From assembly GCF_041734735.1 (NCBI RefSeq), contig NC_134879.1, positions 6,925,810-6,989,809 on the forward strand: DNA of 64,000 bases. Reading direction: 5' to 3'. The notes under the pieces were generated by a model, which saw only the letters and a program-made list of their open reading frames with translations, was not told where the DNA came from and did no database searches. The stretch's first letter is position 1. The number at the start of each line of letters is the position of its first letter. This document shows, piece after piece, positions 34,588 through 47,700 of this stretch. The stretch comes from Babylonia areolata (lineage: Eukaryota > Mollusca > Gastropoda > Neogastropoda > Buccinidae). The position numbers were made by a program, and so were the translations under genes.

Positions 34588-34801
34588 CCTGTATGTCTGC
34601 CTCCCGTTTCCTCCCATGTCCAGAAAATAAAAGCTGATGGTGCCTCCGTTGAAGCTGCTATTGTCGCCACAGACATCATTCACCATTGCGACGAGCAGCC
34701 ACAGTGACGTCATCACCAGGGGACAGAACTTCTTCCGTTGTCTGCTGGCCATGTTGGATATCCACCAAATCAAGTCTGATGCGAAGCACAGTGGACGGTA
34801 A
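34588..34801 (-). CDS. Host gene exon 1: start codon and signal peptide
   Basis: The coding part is 34752 down to 34588 (55 codons, ends phase 0 before donor GTAGGC). The protein starts MASRQRKKFC, with basic residues at 5-8, a hydrophobic stretch at about 11-24 (LVMTSLWLLVAMV) and a likely cleavage near VCG at about 27-29: a classical signal peptide. The mature start contains an N-glycosylation site (NSS) and a GGTISFYFLD strand-like stretch. Upstream, ATTTTATTTTAG just before 34801 is a plausible acceptor, so this may be the second exon with a separate 5' UTR exon further right that I could not find. Alternatively transcription starts nearby. The start region is also present as a 46-bp near-copy at 36372-36417. 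Confidence 0.8.
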
Positions 34802-34825
34802 CTAAAATAAAATGAAATAAAATAA

Positions 34826-34890
34826 AATAACATACAAATACATAACATAACATAACATAACATAACATAACATAACATAACATAACATAA
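34826..34890 (+). repeat. (CATAA)n pentanucleotide microsatellite
   Basis: About 12 tandem CATAA units just upstream of host exon 1. Seen directly. Confidence 0.95.
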
Positions 34891-35559
34891 AACAAATGAA
34901 TAGTTTAAGCTAAAAAAAAAATTTCAGCTAGTGGCATCTGTTCTCTTTTCTCTTCTTTTTTTCCTCCTTTTTCCCCGGCACGTATACGCTACGTATACAG
35001 ATATTCCGCAGACAGAATGAAAAATGGAAGATATTCCACAAGAACAATTGAAAGATTGTTCACTTATACAAATCCAGTTTAGGCTGGTTTTATTCTGTTC
35101 TGCAAACCAGACAAGGCGCGATAAAAACTGTTAATACCAACGTCAGACAAGTACAGTAACGTTGGATGTTATGGCGCTGTGTGGATAAAGTTGTAGGAAG
35201 CGAGGGTAACGGGTGCCATTCACGTAGGCAACGGATCGGGATTTTTTTAAACTGCTTTGAATGGTAGTCTGGCTGCTGAACTTTCGGATGATACCTTGGA
35301 TGTACAGAGTATGTTGTTCTTGTTTTCTAAAAAAACACACACAAAAACAAACAAACAAATAAACAAACCGTACGCTATTCCTACACACTTAACCTACCTA
35401 CCAAGTACAACTCTGCTCCTATCTTCCGCACTGTAAAAAATTTACATGTTTCCAATCCTCTGTCCTATCTCATAAAAAATCCTCAACAACTGTCAACCCG
35501 CCGTCTGTGGACAGCAGTTTAAATGCCTGCCAGTGAGCAGTGATAAGGAACATAAGTGT

Positions 35560-35850
35560 AAGACACGCAGTAAGGTGTCAGTGGTTTATTCATCGAGTTG
35601 CTGCTGTTCTGCTCCCGTGTCCGGTCCCCACCCTGTTGCGGTATGTATTGTCGCCCGGCGACAACTCATGCAGCCCTCACTGCACGGTTTGTCACCCCTC
35701 TGCTCTGGTGCTGTTTTGAGGAGTGAGTGAGGAGTTGTGACGTAACTTTTACGACCCAGCGTAGAGTCATTGAAGGGCTGTACTGTGCCGTCGCAAATAA
35801 GATAACACACTTACACATATACAGACACACACACGACACACACAGATTAC
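35560..35850. repeat. GCGACA / GACGTAACTTTTACGACCC repeat, copy 1
   Basis: Holds TATTGTCGCCCGGCGACAAC (35648-35667) and, at 35734-35783, TTGTGACGTAACTTTTACGA followed by CCCAGCG ... GAAGGGCTGT. The second block recurs at 37773-37822 and in part at 51066-51090. An (AC)n run follows. It looks like one non-autonomous repeat family tied to (AC)n tracts. Confidence 0.6.
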
Positions 35851-37460
35851 GCAGCTGCTCCATTGACTTCCGAAAAGCATTTGATACTGTGTGGCATGAT
35901 GGATTACTGTTAAAATTACAACAACAAAAAACCAGGAATAGTAGGGCATTGCTTTAATATCACAAAGGCTATGTATGATAATGCTATGATATATACGCAA
36001 ACAATTCATAGCCTTTCTCGAGAAATCCCCTTTAAAAGGGGAGTCCTACAAGGTAATACACTCAGTCCTCCACTTTTCAATATTTGTATAAATGATATCA
36101 TTAACTATGTACAAGATCCAGACTCTCCAAAAATCGACGAGTCAAGCCCATCACAAGTACCATGCTTACTATATGCTGATGATATTGTTATTCTGTCAAC
36201 AACTAAGAATGGATTACAAACAAAATAGAACAGATTAAACGACTACTGCAATCAATGGGGGTTAAAAGTAAACAGGGACAGGACAAAGGTAGTAATATTC
36301 TCCAAGCATGATCTTGTGCTTCCACACTTTTTCAAGATTGGAGAAGATATAAACATAACCGATCAATAAGGTCTGCTGTCCATGTTGGATATCCACGAAA
36401 TCAAGTCTGATGCGAAGTGTCTTGGAATAATCTTCCACAAAAGTGGAAGTTTTGAATTTGCCCAGGGTCATCTTACTAAACAAAGTGATAAAAGCGGTCC
36501 ATTCTCTAAGGCGCTCAATTCGAGGCAAAAGCATAAACGTAAAAACAATGCCGAACTTCTTTGACTCTTTGATAACCCCTATCATTTCATTAGGGGCAGA
36601 GTTGTGGTTTCCCAATGCCGTAAAACAAAGAGACACAAACACTCTGTTCTCACAAGATGAGCTTCTAGAAAAATGCTTAACAACAACATTTCCTCATGAA
36701 AATCTTCACATCAAATTCTGCAAACGACTGCTGGGTGTACACAATACAGCATCGAACCTTCCGGTACTTCGTGAACTGAGATGATTTCCTGTGAGCATGA
36801 AATTATCTGTCATATTTCGTTTTGGATACATATAACGAGTCATACGATAATTCATATATAAGACATTGTTATAATAATATGATTGAAAAGCAAAACACTA
36901 AAGATGAACAAGTGGCTTCACTTTGTTAATCCGTTCTTGCCTCACTTGGATTTGACCACATTATGGCTGAACCAGGGTACACTGAATGTCGACAGATTAA
37001 AGTTTGCACTCTTAAAGAAAACTTGAGTGTCGGTACATAAATTTCTGGAGAAAGCAGAAAAACGAAAATAAATCTAGGTTAACATTCTACAATAATGTTT
37101 CTAAAAAATGCAGACTTGAGCCATATTTGATCTACTCAAGAAAAACTGAGCATAGAACCGCCATGTGCGGATTTCGCATAAGCGCACATGATCCTCAAAT
37201 AGAAAGAGACAGATACACAGGTACAGAAAAATATGCAAGAGTATGCAAAACCTGTGGTGGATCAGAAGATGAGCATCATTTTCTAGACAAATGAAGGTGA
37301 TATGAATATTAACGAGAAGTTTTGATAACAGATATAAAGTCTGAATTTACAAATTTTGAGGATACTGATGCAGTCAGTCAATGGTGTAATTACAACCCTG
37401 TACAACCTCGACCAGCAAAATTCATATATGAATGTTTCAAAGAACATGTCACGTTTTAAT
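35848..37460 (+). mobile_element. LINE, reverse transcriptase and C-terminal region
   Basis: The plus strand reads CSIDFRKAFDTVWHDGLLLK, FKRGVLQGNTLSPPLFNICI, LLYADDIVILST, NQWGLKVNRDRTKVVIFSKH, KCLGIIFHKSGSFEFAQ, ISLGAELWFPNAVKQRDT, CKRLLGVHNTASNLPVLREL and a zinc knuckle CKTCGGSEDEHHFL. That is RT blocks 3-7 and the C-terminal domain. YADD is intact. It is cut on the left by (AC)n and has several frame changes. At 36372-36417 it carries an inserted near-copy of the host gene's start region. Confidence 0.87.
36372..36417 (+). repeat. 46-bp near-copy of the host exon 1 start region
   Basis: It matches 34741-34786 at 44 of 46 positions in the same plus-strand orientation. It covers the last part of the 5' UTR, the ATG and three codons of host exon 1 (antisense here). 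It splits the LINE block ITDQ(Y)KCLGIIF, so it was added to the LINE. Confidence 0.85.
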
Positions 37461-37576
37461 TGGAACACCTTACATTTAGTTTAGGTCCTTTTTTTCTTCT
37501 TTTTTTTTCTTTATTGTTGTGTCTATAAACCTTTCATTTACGGTTTTCATGACAAATGAATATGGTTCTGATTCTT

Positions 37577-37921
<345 letters not shown>

Positions 37922-38104
37922 TGCACGCACAAACACGCGAACATGCACGCACACTCAGCCACACACATACACACACACTCCAAATACACCTGCACAAATT
38001 ATACCCCCACCTCTCCCACCACACTCTCAAAAACACACGAAATACACGTGCACGCATACACTCACACAAACAAGCACACAACAGTCACATGCGCGCATGT
38101 GCAC

Positions 38105-38215
38105 ACGCACATAACAACAGCAATATGGCAGAGGGGCGACAATATGTGCAGTGTGGCTGCACGTATTGTCGTCGGCGACAATCTATGCAGGGGCGACAAT
38201 GCATGGAGCAACACA
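38105..38215. repeat. GCGACAAT-motif repeat, copy 2
   Basis: GGGGCGACAATATGTGCAGT, then CGTATTGTCGTCGGCGACAA and GGGGCGACAATGCATGG. These are three GCGACAA motifs in about 80 bp, in part palindromic (TTGTCG-NN-CGACAA). Confidence 0.65.
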
Positions 38216-38439
38216 TCCTTCTCCCTTTCTCTCTCATGTCTTTCCCCACCCCTGACTTTTTCCCCAAAAATTTGCTCTTTTGTCACCTGCGGGTCAGAGT
38301 TGCCATGGGGTTGTGGGGTGGGGTGTTAGTTTCATGTACCTCAATGGGGTTTCCTGAAATATACGCCTTGTCTTGTCTTGTCATAGTTTGAGGACTGGTT
38401 TCGTGTTGAACTGACTTCGTTATTTTACAACTGTGTGTG

Positions 38440-40350
38440 CGTGTGTCCACTGGGGAAGTAATCAACGATCCTATCCAGCAGATGGAGAGATGGGCAGAAC
38501 ACTACTCCGACCTCTACTCCACAGAAAACATAGTGTCCAACTTAGCCCTCGATGCCATCAAGTGCATGCCGGTCATGGAAGAACTTGACGCAGAGCCAAC
38601 TGAGGACGAACTCAGCAAGGCCATTAACAGCCTGACATCAGGCAAGGCACCTGGCAGTGACGTAATTCCCCCAGACCTCATTAAACACTGCAAGACTACT
38701 CTTCTGCATCCTCTGAACAGTCCTCTATCAGTGCTGGAATGAGGGAGCTGTACCGCAGAACATGAGGGACGCTAAGATTATCACCCTCTACAAAAACAAG
38801 GGTGAAAGGAGCGACTGCAACAAATACAGAGGCATCTCACTTCTCAGCATTGTAGGCAAAGTCTTCGCTCGGGTCCTAATTCGCCTGCAGAAACTGGCCG
38901 AACGCGTTTACCCGGAATCACAGTGCGGTTTCCGAGCAGTGAGATCCACGGTAGACATGATCTTCTCCCTTCGCCAAATCCAGGAGAAGTGCAGAGAGCA
39001 GAGGATGCCCCTGTATGTCGCGTTCATTGACCTCAAAAGGCCTTTGACCTAGTCAGCAGAGACGGCCTTTTCAGGGCTCTTCGAAAGATCGGCTCCCCCC
39101 CCCACCCCACCCCTCCCACCCCCAAACTGCATAGCTTGATTGAGTCCTTCCACTCCAACATGAAAGGGACGGTGCAGTTTAATGGTAACCTCTCCAAGCC
39201 CTTCGACGTACGCAGCGGTGTCAAACAAGGCTGTGTCCTCGCCCCCACCCTATTTGGAATCTTCTTTGCTTTTCTCCTGAGACATGCGTTCAGCACAGCG
39301 CAAGAAGGGATCTAGCTGCGGACCAGATCAGATGGCAGGCTCTTCAATCTCGCCCGCCTCAGAGCAAGGACAAAAGTCCGCGAAGCCCTCATCAGAGACA
39401 TGCTCTTTGCTGACGATGCTGCAGTTGTGACCCACACCCAGCGGGACTTGCAGTCACTAATGGACCGCTTCTCCCAGGCCTGCAAAGATTTCGGTCTGAC
39501 CATCAGTCTCAAGAAGACAAATGTCCTAGACCAAAACACGCCATCTCCATCAGCCATCACCATTGATGACTACGAGCTTGAAGCCATCCATCAATTCACT
39601 TACCTTGGGTCCACCATCACCGACAACCTCTCCCTTGACACCGAGATCGACAAGAGGATCGGGAAGGCAGCCACAACGCTAGCCCGCCTCACACAAAGGG
39701 TGTGGACAAATCCCAAGCTGACCACGAAGACAAGGATGGCTGTATACAACGCCTGCGTCCTCAGCACCTTTATGTATGGCAGTGAGGCGTGGACCACACA
39801 CGCTAGTCAGGAGAAAAGGCTCAATACCTTCCACCTGAGAAGCCTACGGCGCATACTCGGCATCTCCTGGCAAGACAAGGTGACAAACACCGAAAAATCC
39901 TGACTCGCGCTGGCCTCCCGACCATGTATACCATGCTGAGACAGCGTCGGCTGCACTGGCTGGGCCACGATCGCCGCATGGAAGATGGTCGCATCCCAAA
40001 AGACATCCTTTATGGAGAGCTCGCCACGGGGCAGAGAAGCATCGGCCGCCCACAGCTGAGATACAAAGACGTTTGTAAACGTGACATGAAGACGCTTGAG
40101 ATCAACACTGAGTCCTGGGAGGACCTTGCAGATGACTGCAACAGATGGAGAAGCACTCTCAAGAATCAGGTACGGATTGGTGAGGACAAACTGTCAGCTG
40201 CTGCAGCAGAAAAGCGAGCTCGCAGAAAAGGAACGGCAGCCGACAGACCAGCATCACACTGTCTCTCTCGCATCGATCTCTGCAGTCACAGGCGACGCTG
40301 CTTGGTCCAAGCAGACAGCCCAATTAGACATTAGGTCGGATATACTCTAT
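38440..40350 (+). mobile_element. LINE, 5'-truncated, reverse transcriptase to C-terminus
   Basis: The plus strand reads MERWAEHYSDLYSTEN, EDELSKAINSLTSGKAPGSD, DAKIITLYKNKGERSDCNKY, RGISLLSIVGKVFARVLI, QCGFRAVRSTVDMIFSLRQI, VRSGVKQGCVLAPTLFGI, MLFADDAAVVTHTQRDLQSL, HQFTYLGSTITDNLSLDT and SRIDLCSHRRRC. The set covers most RT blocks with FADD intact, then a thumb and a degraded C-terminal zinc finger. Frame changes occur near 38740, 39050, 39315 and 39900. The endonuclease is missing. It appears to be the same class as the LINE at 61.8 kb; the clade may be RTE-related but I cannot fix it. Confidence 0.87.
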
Positions 40351-40381
40351 CCATGGTCAGCCATGTCCGAAGGAGGCCTAC

Positions 40382-41117
40382 TGTGTGTGTGTGTGTGTGT
40401 GTGCGCGCGCGCGCGCGTATGTATATGTGTGTTTGTGTATCTTCGTTTTGTAAACAGATAATTACAGAAGCTCTTAAAAATATTTGTTTGATGAAATGGG
40501 AAATATATAAATGATGTAAATCATCCCTAAAGATAATGCGGTTTTGTTGTTGTTGTTTTTTGGGGTTTTTTCCGAAAACAAAAAAAGTTAAAATCAAATG
40601 TCATCCACTAACTGCTTGACAGATTTTTCGCTTGTTGGTAAATTGTATATACAACTGTAGAGATTTATATTTATTGCGCATGTATATTGTTGTTTTTTCG
40701 TTTGTTTTTTGTTTTTGCTCTTTTTTGTTACCAACCGTTGTCCAAAATTCCATCAACAGGGTCTTGTTCAGGCTGCATCCTAGTCTGAAGTCTCGTATTG
40801 TTCCGTGTCATATCGTTATCTATTTATTCTTTATTTCAAGTTAATTTCCATAGTAATAAAATCCATACATAGATAAACACGAAGCGCGAAGACAATGTTA
40901 AGAGTACAATTGGTGGTACTGGTAGCAGCTGCACTAAGTGCGGCACTAGTTAGTGTCGATATATTTAAATTATATTTCCATCCTCCACTTTCATACAAGT
41001 GCTGATTGTGAATGAAGAGAATGATGCGTGCGTAATACTGATGGGTTTTGCGTTTTTCACAACAGAGAAATGATTTTGTCGATGAGTTGTTGTCGAATGC
41101 CAGAATATCGTTGAGTT

Positions 41118-41190
<73 letters not shown>

Positions 41191-41203
41191 TGTGTATGTG
41201 TGC

Positions 41204-41263
<60 letters not shown>

Positions 41264-42740
41264 CGAACGAACCCATCCCAGGTTCCCCAAACGCGTATCC
41301 CAGTAGCTCCATTCTATCTATGGTATTGATTTTCTCTCTCTCTCTGCTCAAACCAAGAGAGGGTCAATCCTCACAGGTAATCCGAAAACAGCAAAAGACT
41401 GTTGACTCAGCGAAGTGTCCTTATCACCTGGACACCCTTACACGCTGCATTCTATTAAGCCTTCCACAGACACAGACCTGACAACACAAAAATGCAGCCG
41501 CGTTCTGACTTTTTGGAACATATTTGTGCACACCACATACGGTGAACTTATTGATTTCGGTAATACAATAACCTCAGATCAGGGCGTCTGTTTGATCGTT
41601 GTTATCGGTATTGACGTTTTGGGAATGATGGGTCTCGCTTCCACCTCAGCCGGGGGGTGCAAAATGCCAGGGTAGGTGTGGATAACTTATCTCTTCTTAC
41701 TGGAATATTGGAGATCAGGCCAACGACACTAATCCCCCTTGATTCCCATTGTCAAGGCAGGGCAGATAAATCATGGACAATGAGATTGGACGAACTGGGC
41801 GATTTGATTCACTCCCCCCCCCGCGTGGTTTCTTTCAGCTGATCGAACGAAGAAACGACATTCCGGTCGAATTTCGTGGTTAACCTATGCTGGTGGATAC
41901 AGGACCGAACTGTCCTGTGCTTATGTTTCTGCTTACGAAAAGTGATTATCAATCGCACTTTTACTGCGGATAAAGTCCTCTGCCTCATTGAATGTGCGTT
42001 AAGTCTTTTTTTCTCTTCTTTTTCTGTTTATTACGTTTATTATAACAATCTATTCATTTGTCTCTTTAGGCATCTATTTAGTTACTTATTCACCCATACG
42101 TTAAGTAATTATCATCATTGTCATTACTGATGATGATGTCAGAGGATTATGGAGCTACGACTTTTATGAATAGTATCAGCAGTAGATTTTGATCTGCTGC
42201 TCGTAATTGTATGATACAAAAACATGGAATACATACGCAGGATTTTTATATTCCGGTCGTTGTTTAAAGTTACACATGTTGATTTGATACTTCCATGAAA
42301 AATATCCTCAAAGATAAACTAGATGTTTTACTTCAAAGACATTGACATTCCCTGTCTGAGTATTTGTGTTCTGTTCGGATAACACTATATAGTCCTTCAG
42401 GGGGCTAAGTATGTATTCCTGAATTTTTTATCAGTTTGCCATCCAAATAAACCTGTCTACGAAAAACAGATTTCGGTATGAATATACAAGGGTATGGTTA
42501 AAAAGTGCACTGTTTTTGTATTGTCGCGAAAGTATATGATCAACAAAAATGATGCGTTGTTATTGGAGAAGTGTTCTATTTGACTAAGGTTAGGTTTTAA
42601 GAGCTTCATATTATATTACTCAGCCTCCTTCTATCAAGAATGACCTGCTAAAATATACCCGTGCGCCGCTAATCCCGTATTACTGACCTAAACTGCACAC
42701 TTTCAAGTATCGCGTCACCGCAATTCACACTTACGTAAGT
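40382..42740. other. Stretch without gene; compound microsatellite
   Basis: GT/GC run at 40382-40420, and a long AC-GT-GA compound microsatellite at 41119-41261. Open stretches at 41415-42130 resemble nothing I know and show no codon or splice support. No promoter or exon was recognised. Confidence 0.5.
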
Positions 42741-42744
42741 AGAT

Positions 42745-45700
42745 GTGGTCGCACACTTGCAAAGTCTGTCCACTCAGCTGGTAGCCTTTCTCATGGAAAG
42801 AAAGGATTCAAATGTTGAGGATATGGTGAAGGCAGCGGATAGGTACAGAGAAGTTCATCCTGACAGATCAATGTCAGCAAATCCTGGTTCTAGCGTCTTC
42901 TTTGCCAATGCTAACATAGTTAGTAATCAGAACTATCACAGAGGAAATCCAGGAGGATGTGGTGCTGGTCCTCAAAGACGGTTTGGTTCCAGTCACTGAG
43001 GGGGCTCAAGTCACAAATCTCAGAATAAAGAAGGAAGTGAAAATGGTTCTGATAAAGGATAATCATTTTACTGTTGACCCAAAGACATAAATTTCATGTC
43101 GAAAAGAAAATTTGCTGGGGTTGTCCGTCAAAAGTACTGTTCCAGGGGCCAATGTTACCTGTGTGCGTGTCATGCATCAATGTGATACTTCATTTGATTC
43201 TAGCAAAAATGCTGTGTCCCCAGAGGTTGCTAAAGGAGTTGATTCCTGGGGAAAAGTTGTGGTTGGTATGTCTACAGTTGATGATCTGCCTCCAACCATT
43301 CAAACTTGTAAAGGCACATTGAATGGTGAAGAGGTAACAGTCATGCTGGGTTCAGGATGTTCAACCGTTGGTGTGTGTAAAAGCTTGGTCCATGAAAGTC
43401 AGCTTACTAACAGGGTACAGCTGTGTCGCCTTTTCCATGGTGAGGTTGTCCGACTTCCACCAGTTCGTGTTAGTCAAGATACATCATACTTTGCTGGTAC
43501 AGTGCAGGCCTGTGTCATTGAAAAAACTATTTGTGACCGTATTCTGGGTCGAATTGAGGGTTCCACATTGCATTGAAGAGAGGTTCCAGAGCACATGCAT
43601 AATATAGGCAGGACAGACCGTTTCGTCCACTTCTGACGTCAAAGGCCCCGCAGCTAGATGTTTCTGCTGAAAAACTGATAGAGTTACAGCAGAGTGATTC
43701 AACGTTGAGGACGTTGTCTGAAAATGTAGGCCAGAGTAAGGAGGAGGAGTCAGGTGTAACCGTTCCATTTGTCACGAGGGATTTGTTGTACAGGAGAGTT
43801 GCGTCAGAAAAATCAGTTTAAATTTCTTGGCAGTTGGCAGTTCCTGAACATGACAGTCTTTGGTGGGCATATGGTATTTTTCTTTGGCCTGGTTACCGGA
43901 GTTCTGTCAAGGACTATTGCAGATCCTGTCACATATGTCAGAAAACTTTCCCAAAGGGCAGAGTGCCAGTTGCATCCCTTCAGCCAGTACCAGTGGTCGA
44001 AGTTCCGTTCTCAAAACTTGCTATTTATTTGGCCGACCTCATCACGATGTCACCAGTATGTAGTCACTCTGCTTGATGTTGCAATTCGGTATCCGGAACC
44101 AGTGGCGTTGAAGTCTGTCAGCACTGAGGCAGTTGCAGAAGAATTACTAGAGATATTTTCTAGAACAGGGATACCAGATGAGGTACTTTCAAATATTGGT
44201 ACTCAGTTTACATCAGGCAACATGCGGGAGGTTATACGCCTCTTATCTGTATTACAGCTTCACACCACCCCATATCACCCACAGACGAATGGGGTTGTTG
44301 AAAGATTTCATGGATGTTTGAAGTCTGTGCTCAAGAAGCTGATGACAGATAAACCCAAGCTGCATTGTTTGCATACAGGGAGATTCCACAGGAATCCACA
44401 GGGTTTGCACTTTTCGAGCTTTTGTATGGCATAGTTCCCAAAGGCCCTTCTCAGCTACTCCATGAATCGTGGACTCACACTGCAAAGGGGAACTCTGAAC
44501 TGAAAAACGTCTCAGTACGTTTCAGTTGAAAGATACATTGAAAGAAATGGTTAGTCGAGCTCAGGATGCTGTGCAACAGGAATCAAAGCGAAACAGACAG
44601 TCATTCGTAGTTGGGGCTAAGGTTTGGTGTTGTTATCTTCTGAAAACAACAAAATGCTGATTCGATGGCATGGTCCATTCACAGTGGTGAAGTGAGTCAA
44701 TGCATGATTTCCTCATTGAGACCAGCCCTGGAGTTCATAAGCTGTTTCACATCAATCTCTTGCGTGAGTATGTATGTCAAAGTTCTGCAGAGAGTACAGG
44801 TTGGATCAGTAGGCATCATTATTGGTGACTGTGCTGTGGATGACAATGATGTAGACAAAGTGACAGTAAAATGCATGCCTACAGTTCGGACAGAAAGCAT
44901 TACACATGTGAAGATCAACACAGATCTTCCAGCATGCAAGAAAAAGGATGTATCGCATGTCCTTCACAAAAACACAGACATGCTGACTGACATGCCAGGA
45001 CACACAGACTTGCAAGACCATTCAGTGATTTTAATGCAGGATGTCACGGTAAACATCAAGCAGTATCCTCTTCCCTTTGAGTCAGAGAAAATTGTCAAGG
45101 ATGAGGTTCAGAAAATGTTGTCGTCGGATGTGATGGAGCCTTCAACATCACCATTGCATTCCCTGTTGTGTTGGTCTGTAAAAAGGATGGTTCAACGCGA
45201 TTCTTCATTAATTTCAGGGTGTTAAATAAAGTCACGCAGTTTGACGCTGAACCCATCCCAGAGCCCGAAGCCCTCTCTCTTCACTGCAGGCCAAAAACTA
45301 TTTTTACCAAAATGGACCTTGCAAAGGGATATTGGCAGATCCCTATGGCAAGGAAACACCAAGAAAAAAAAGTGTTCCAAACACCCATTGGCTTGTTTCA
45401 TTTTAAACGTATGCCACTTGGAACAGTCAACAGTCCCGAGTTCATTTGCACGCATTGTGAGGAAGTTTATCTTGAGCGGTTTGGTGCAGTGTAATTTTTC
45501 AACAACATTGTCATTGCTTCAGAAACGTGGGCTGAACACTTGAGGTCTCTTGACCAGATACTGGACGTGTTGTCTGCTCATGGACTGACAGCGCGACCTT
45601 CTAAGATTGAAGTGGGCTTCACTGAGATGGAGTTTGGGTCATGTGGTCGGAGGGAGAAACTTTCAAAGATCTTGTCAGTTTCCGCTCCCAAGAACAAAAA

Positions 45701-46074
45701 GCAAGTAAGATCACTTTTGGGTCTTGTGGGATTTTATTGCAGATATATACCCAACAGTTCATCAGTGGTCAGTCCTCTCACAGATCTCACAAAAGCAGGT
45801 CGACAAAACAAAGTGGACAGAAGAATGTCAGAAAACTATGAACACTGTCAAATCAGTTTTGTCCTCGGACACAGTGGTGCAGATACCTGATTTCAAATGG
45901 CCATTTACTGTGAAAACAGATGCTTCTTCTACTGCATTTGGAGCAGTTCTGATGCAACGTGATGATGTTGGAGTATTTCATCCCATCGTTTTTTCCGAGC
46001 AGGAAGTTGTTGGATCGAGAGATGCGTTACTCAACTGTGGAGCGAGAATGTTTGGGCCTTGTTTGGGCAATTTT

Positions 46075-46105
<31 letters not shown>

Positions 46106-46290
46106 CGAAACTGACCATCGTCCTTTGATCTACTTGAAGAGATAAAAACAACAAATGGTCGTTTGATGCAATGGGCTCTCGCCCTTCAGCAGTACAGCTT
46201 CACAGTAGTACCCATCTCTGGTTCCAGCAATGTTGAAGCAGATGCTTTGAGTAGGCTGAAATGTGACAGTAAATTTTGTGGAGGATGTAT
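42745..46290 (+). mobile_element. Fossil Ty3/Gypsy element, Gmr1-like order, broken
   Basis: Parts in order: end of gag (about 42745-43010), protease region (about 43100-43580), integrase with zinc-binding and catalytic core (about 43770-44480) and its C-terminal part (to about 44800), then reverse transcriptase (about 45010-45800) and RNase H (about 45830-46290). Integrase lies before the reverse transcriptase, whereas most Ty3/Gypsy elements have it last. In Metaviridae that order is known from the Gmr1 lineage. The copy is broken in roughly six or more places and is not recent. I found no clear LTR pair, so its outer limits are open. It is unconnected to the host gene. Confidence 0.8.
46080..46105 (+). 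repeat. (TTG)n microsatellite
   Basis: Short TTG array gained inside the fossil element. Confidence 0.9.
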
Positions 46291-46326
46291 CTAAAATTTA
46301 GGTACATTTAATGTACCTATGAGTAT

Positions 46327-46330
<4 letters not shown>

Positions 46331-46378
<48 letters not shown>
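46331..46378 (+). repeat. (GT)n microsatellite
   Basis: About 48 bp of GT just after the fossil Ty3/Gypsy element. The stretch to 46930 has no gene. Confidence 0.95.
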
Positions 46379-46380
<2 letters not shown>

Positions 46381-46929
46381 CCCTATATGGTGTTTTTCCC
46401 GGAAAAGACGTTTCCAGAAATTCTCATTTGTTAAAAATCTTAAGTAGCAAATGTAGGACTCCGTTTTAGACACTGGAATTGCAGTAGTCTCTTCTTCTGG
46501 GTTTGTTACCCACTTGTTGAAGAGCATTGCCCAGCTATGTACAGTCTTCTGTTATAGTGGAATGCTCATGGCCAGTCCTTGAATGGATGGTATGATTTTG
46601 GCGAGGGTGAGATACAATTGTGATGTATCTATATTTGAAAGGGGTGAGTTTTTTTTAGCTGTGTACACTCAAGTGTTATAGTAGAATCCCTTTGCATGGG
46701 ATAAAGTTTGTGAAAAACTTGGTTGTCAAGTTTATTGCAGGAACTAGTGTGTTTGCAACATTTTGAATTTGTGAGCTTTATTGAGAAAGTGTTTTCGTGA
46801 CTGAGGGCCTAATATGCAAAACGTTTGACCAATAGATTGAGAATTCTGGTTTTTATCCTTTGGGATAAGTGTGTGAATGTATTTTTGTCTTTATTTTTTT
46901 ATTCATTAAAAAAAAATCTTTAACATATG

Positions 46930-47180
46930 TTTTTTGTTTTGGTTTTTTTTTGGTTTTTTTGTTTTGTTTTTTGTTTTTACCCCGGGATGGGCGCATGTAT
47001 AAGCATACAGACACACAGACACATTCACACGCCCTTCTCCACTCACGCACACACGCATGCACGCACACAGACACATACAAACACAATCACAAACGCACGC
47101 ACGCACAACAACACACTCACACACACGCACGTGCGCGCACACTGACACACACACACACACACGCGCGCGTGTGTAAAAGT
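46930..47180 (+). repeat. T/TTTTG run followed by AC-rich simple sequence
   Basis: T/G-rich 46930-46975, then CACACA, CACGCA and GCGC runs to 47175. No coding content; 47200-47550 also shows no gene. Confidence 0.85.
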
Positions 47181-47565
47181 ACATATTATATTCATGAGCA
47201 TGAACTCAGCATACAACTGGCGAAAATGATACACCAAGACACTGGCTTACGGCTTACATACTGGCTTTAATTAAAGAAGAAAACAGACACAAAGACACGT
47301 ATTCTAACATTCTAACAAATAGACTCACAGGCAGAAATACATGTAGTACTGTCAGACAGGCAGATGTACAAAGAGCAGTGGAGGGGGTGAGAAACAAACC
47401 GAGACAGACAGAGAGGGGCAGATGACAGAGAGAGGGAGAGAGAGATGCATCCATCTATTATGGGAGCCACTGTGTAATCAATAACTTATTTTCAGACCAT
47501 CGAAAGTTGGACCAATGCAACTTTGGACAAAAAAAGTGTGTTGGACTGATTACACATCGGTCTTC

Positions 47566-47700
47566 TGCCCTGTCGGGCCATTGCTACGTCAAACTATCGC
47601 CGCATCGAACTTTTAAACGTCGGATTACTCTCACGTAAGATTTATGTTCGTCGGACTACTGCCACGTCGGATATAAATTCGTCAGACTGATGACCAATAC
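47566..47700 (+). repeat. Degenerate 31-bp tandem repeat (CGTCGGA units)
   Basis: Units start CATCGGTC, CGTCAAACTA, CGTCGGATTA, CGTCGGACTA and CGTCAGACTG at roughly 31-bp steps, each with an inner CACGT or similar and a T/A-rich end. Four to five units. Confidence 0.6.

Noticed and set aside
41415-42130. Open stretches as a small host gene
   Set aside because: No homology recognised, no splice sites of note, and composition like the surrounding non-coding sequence.
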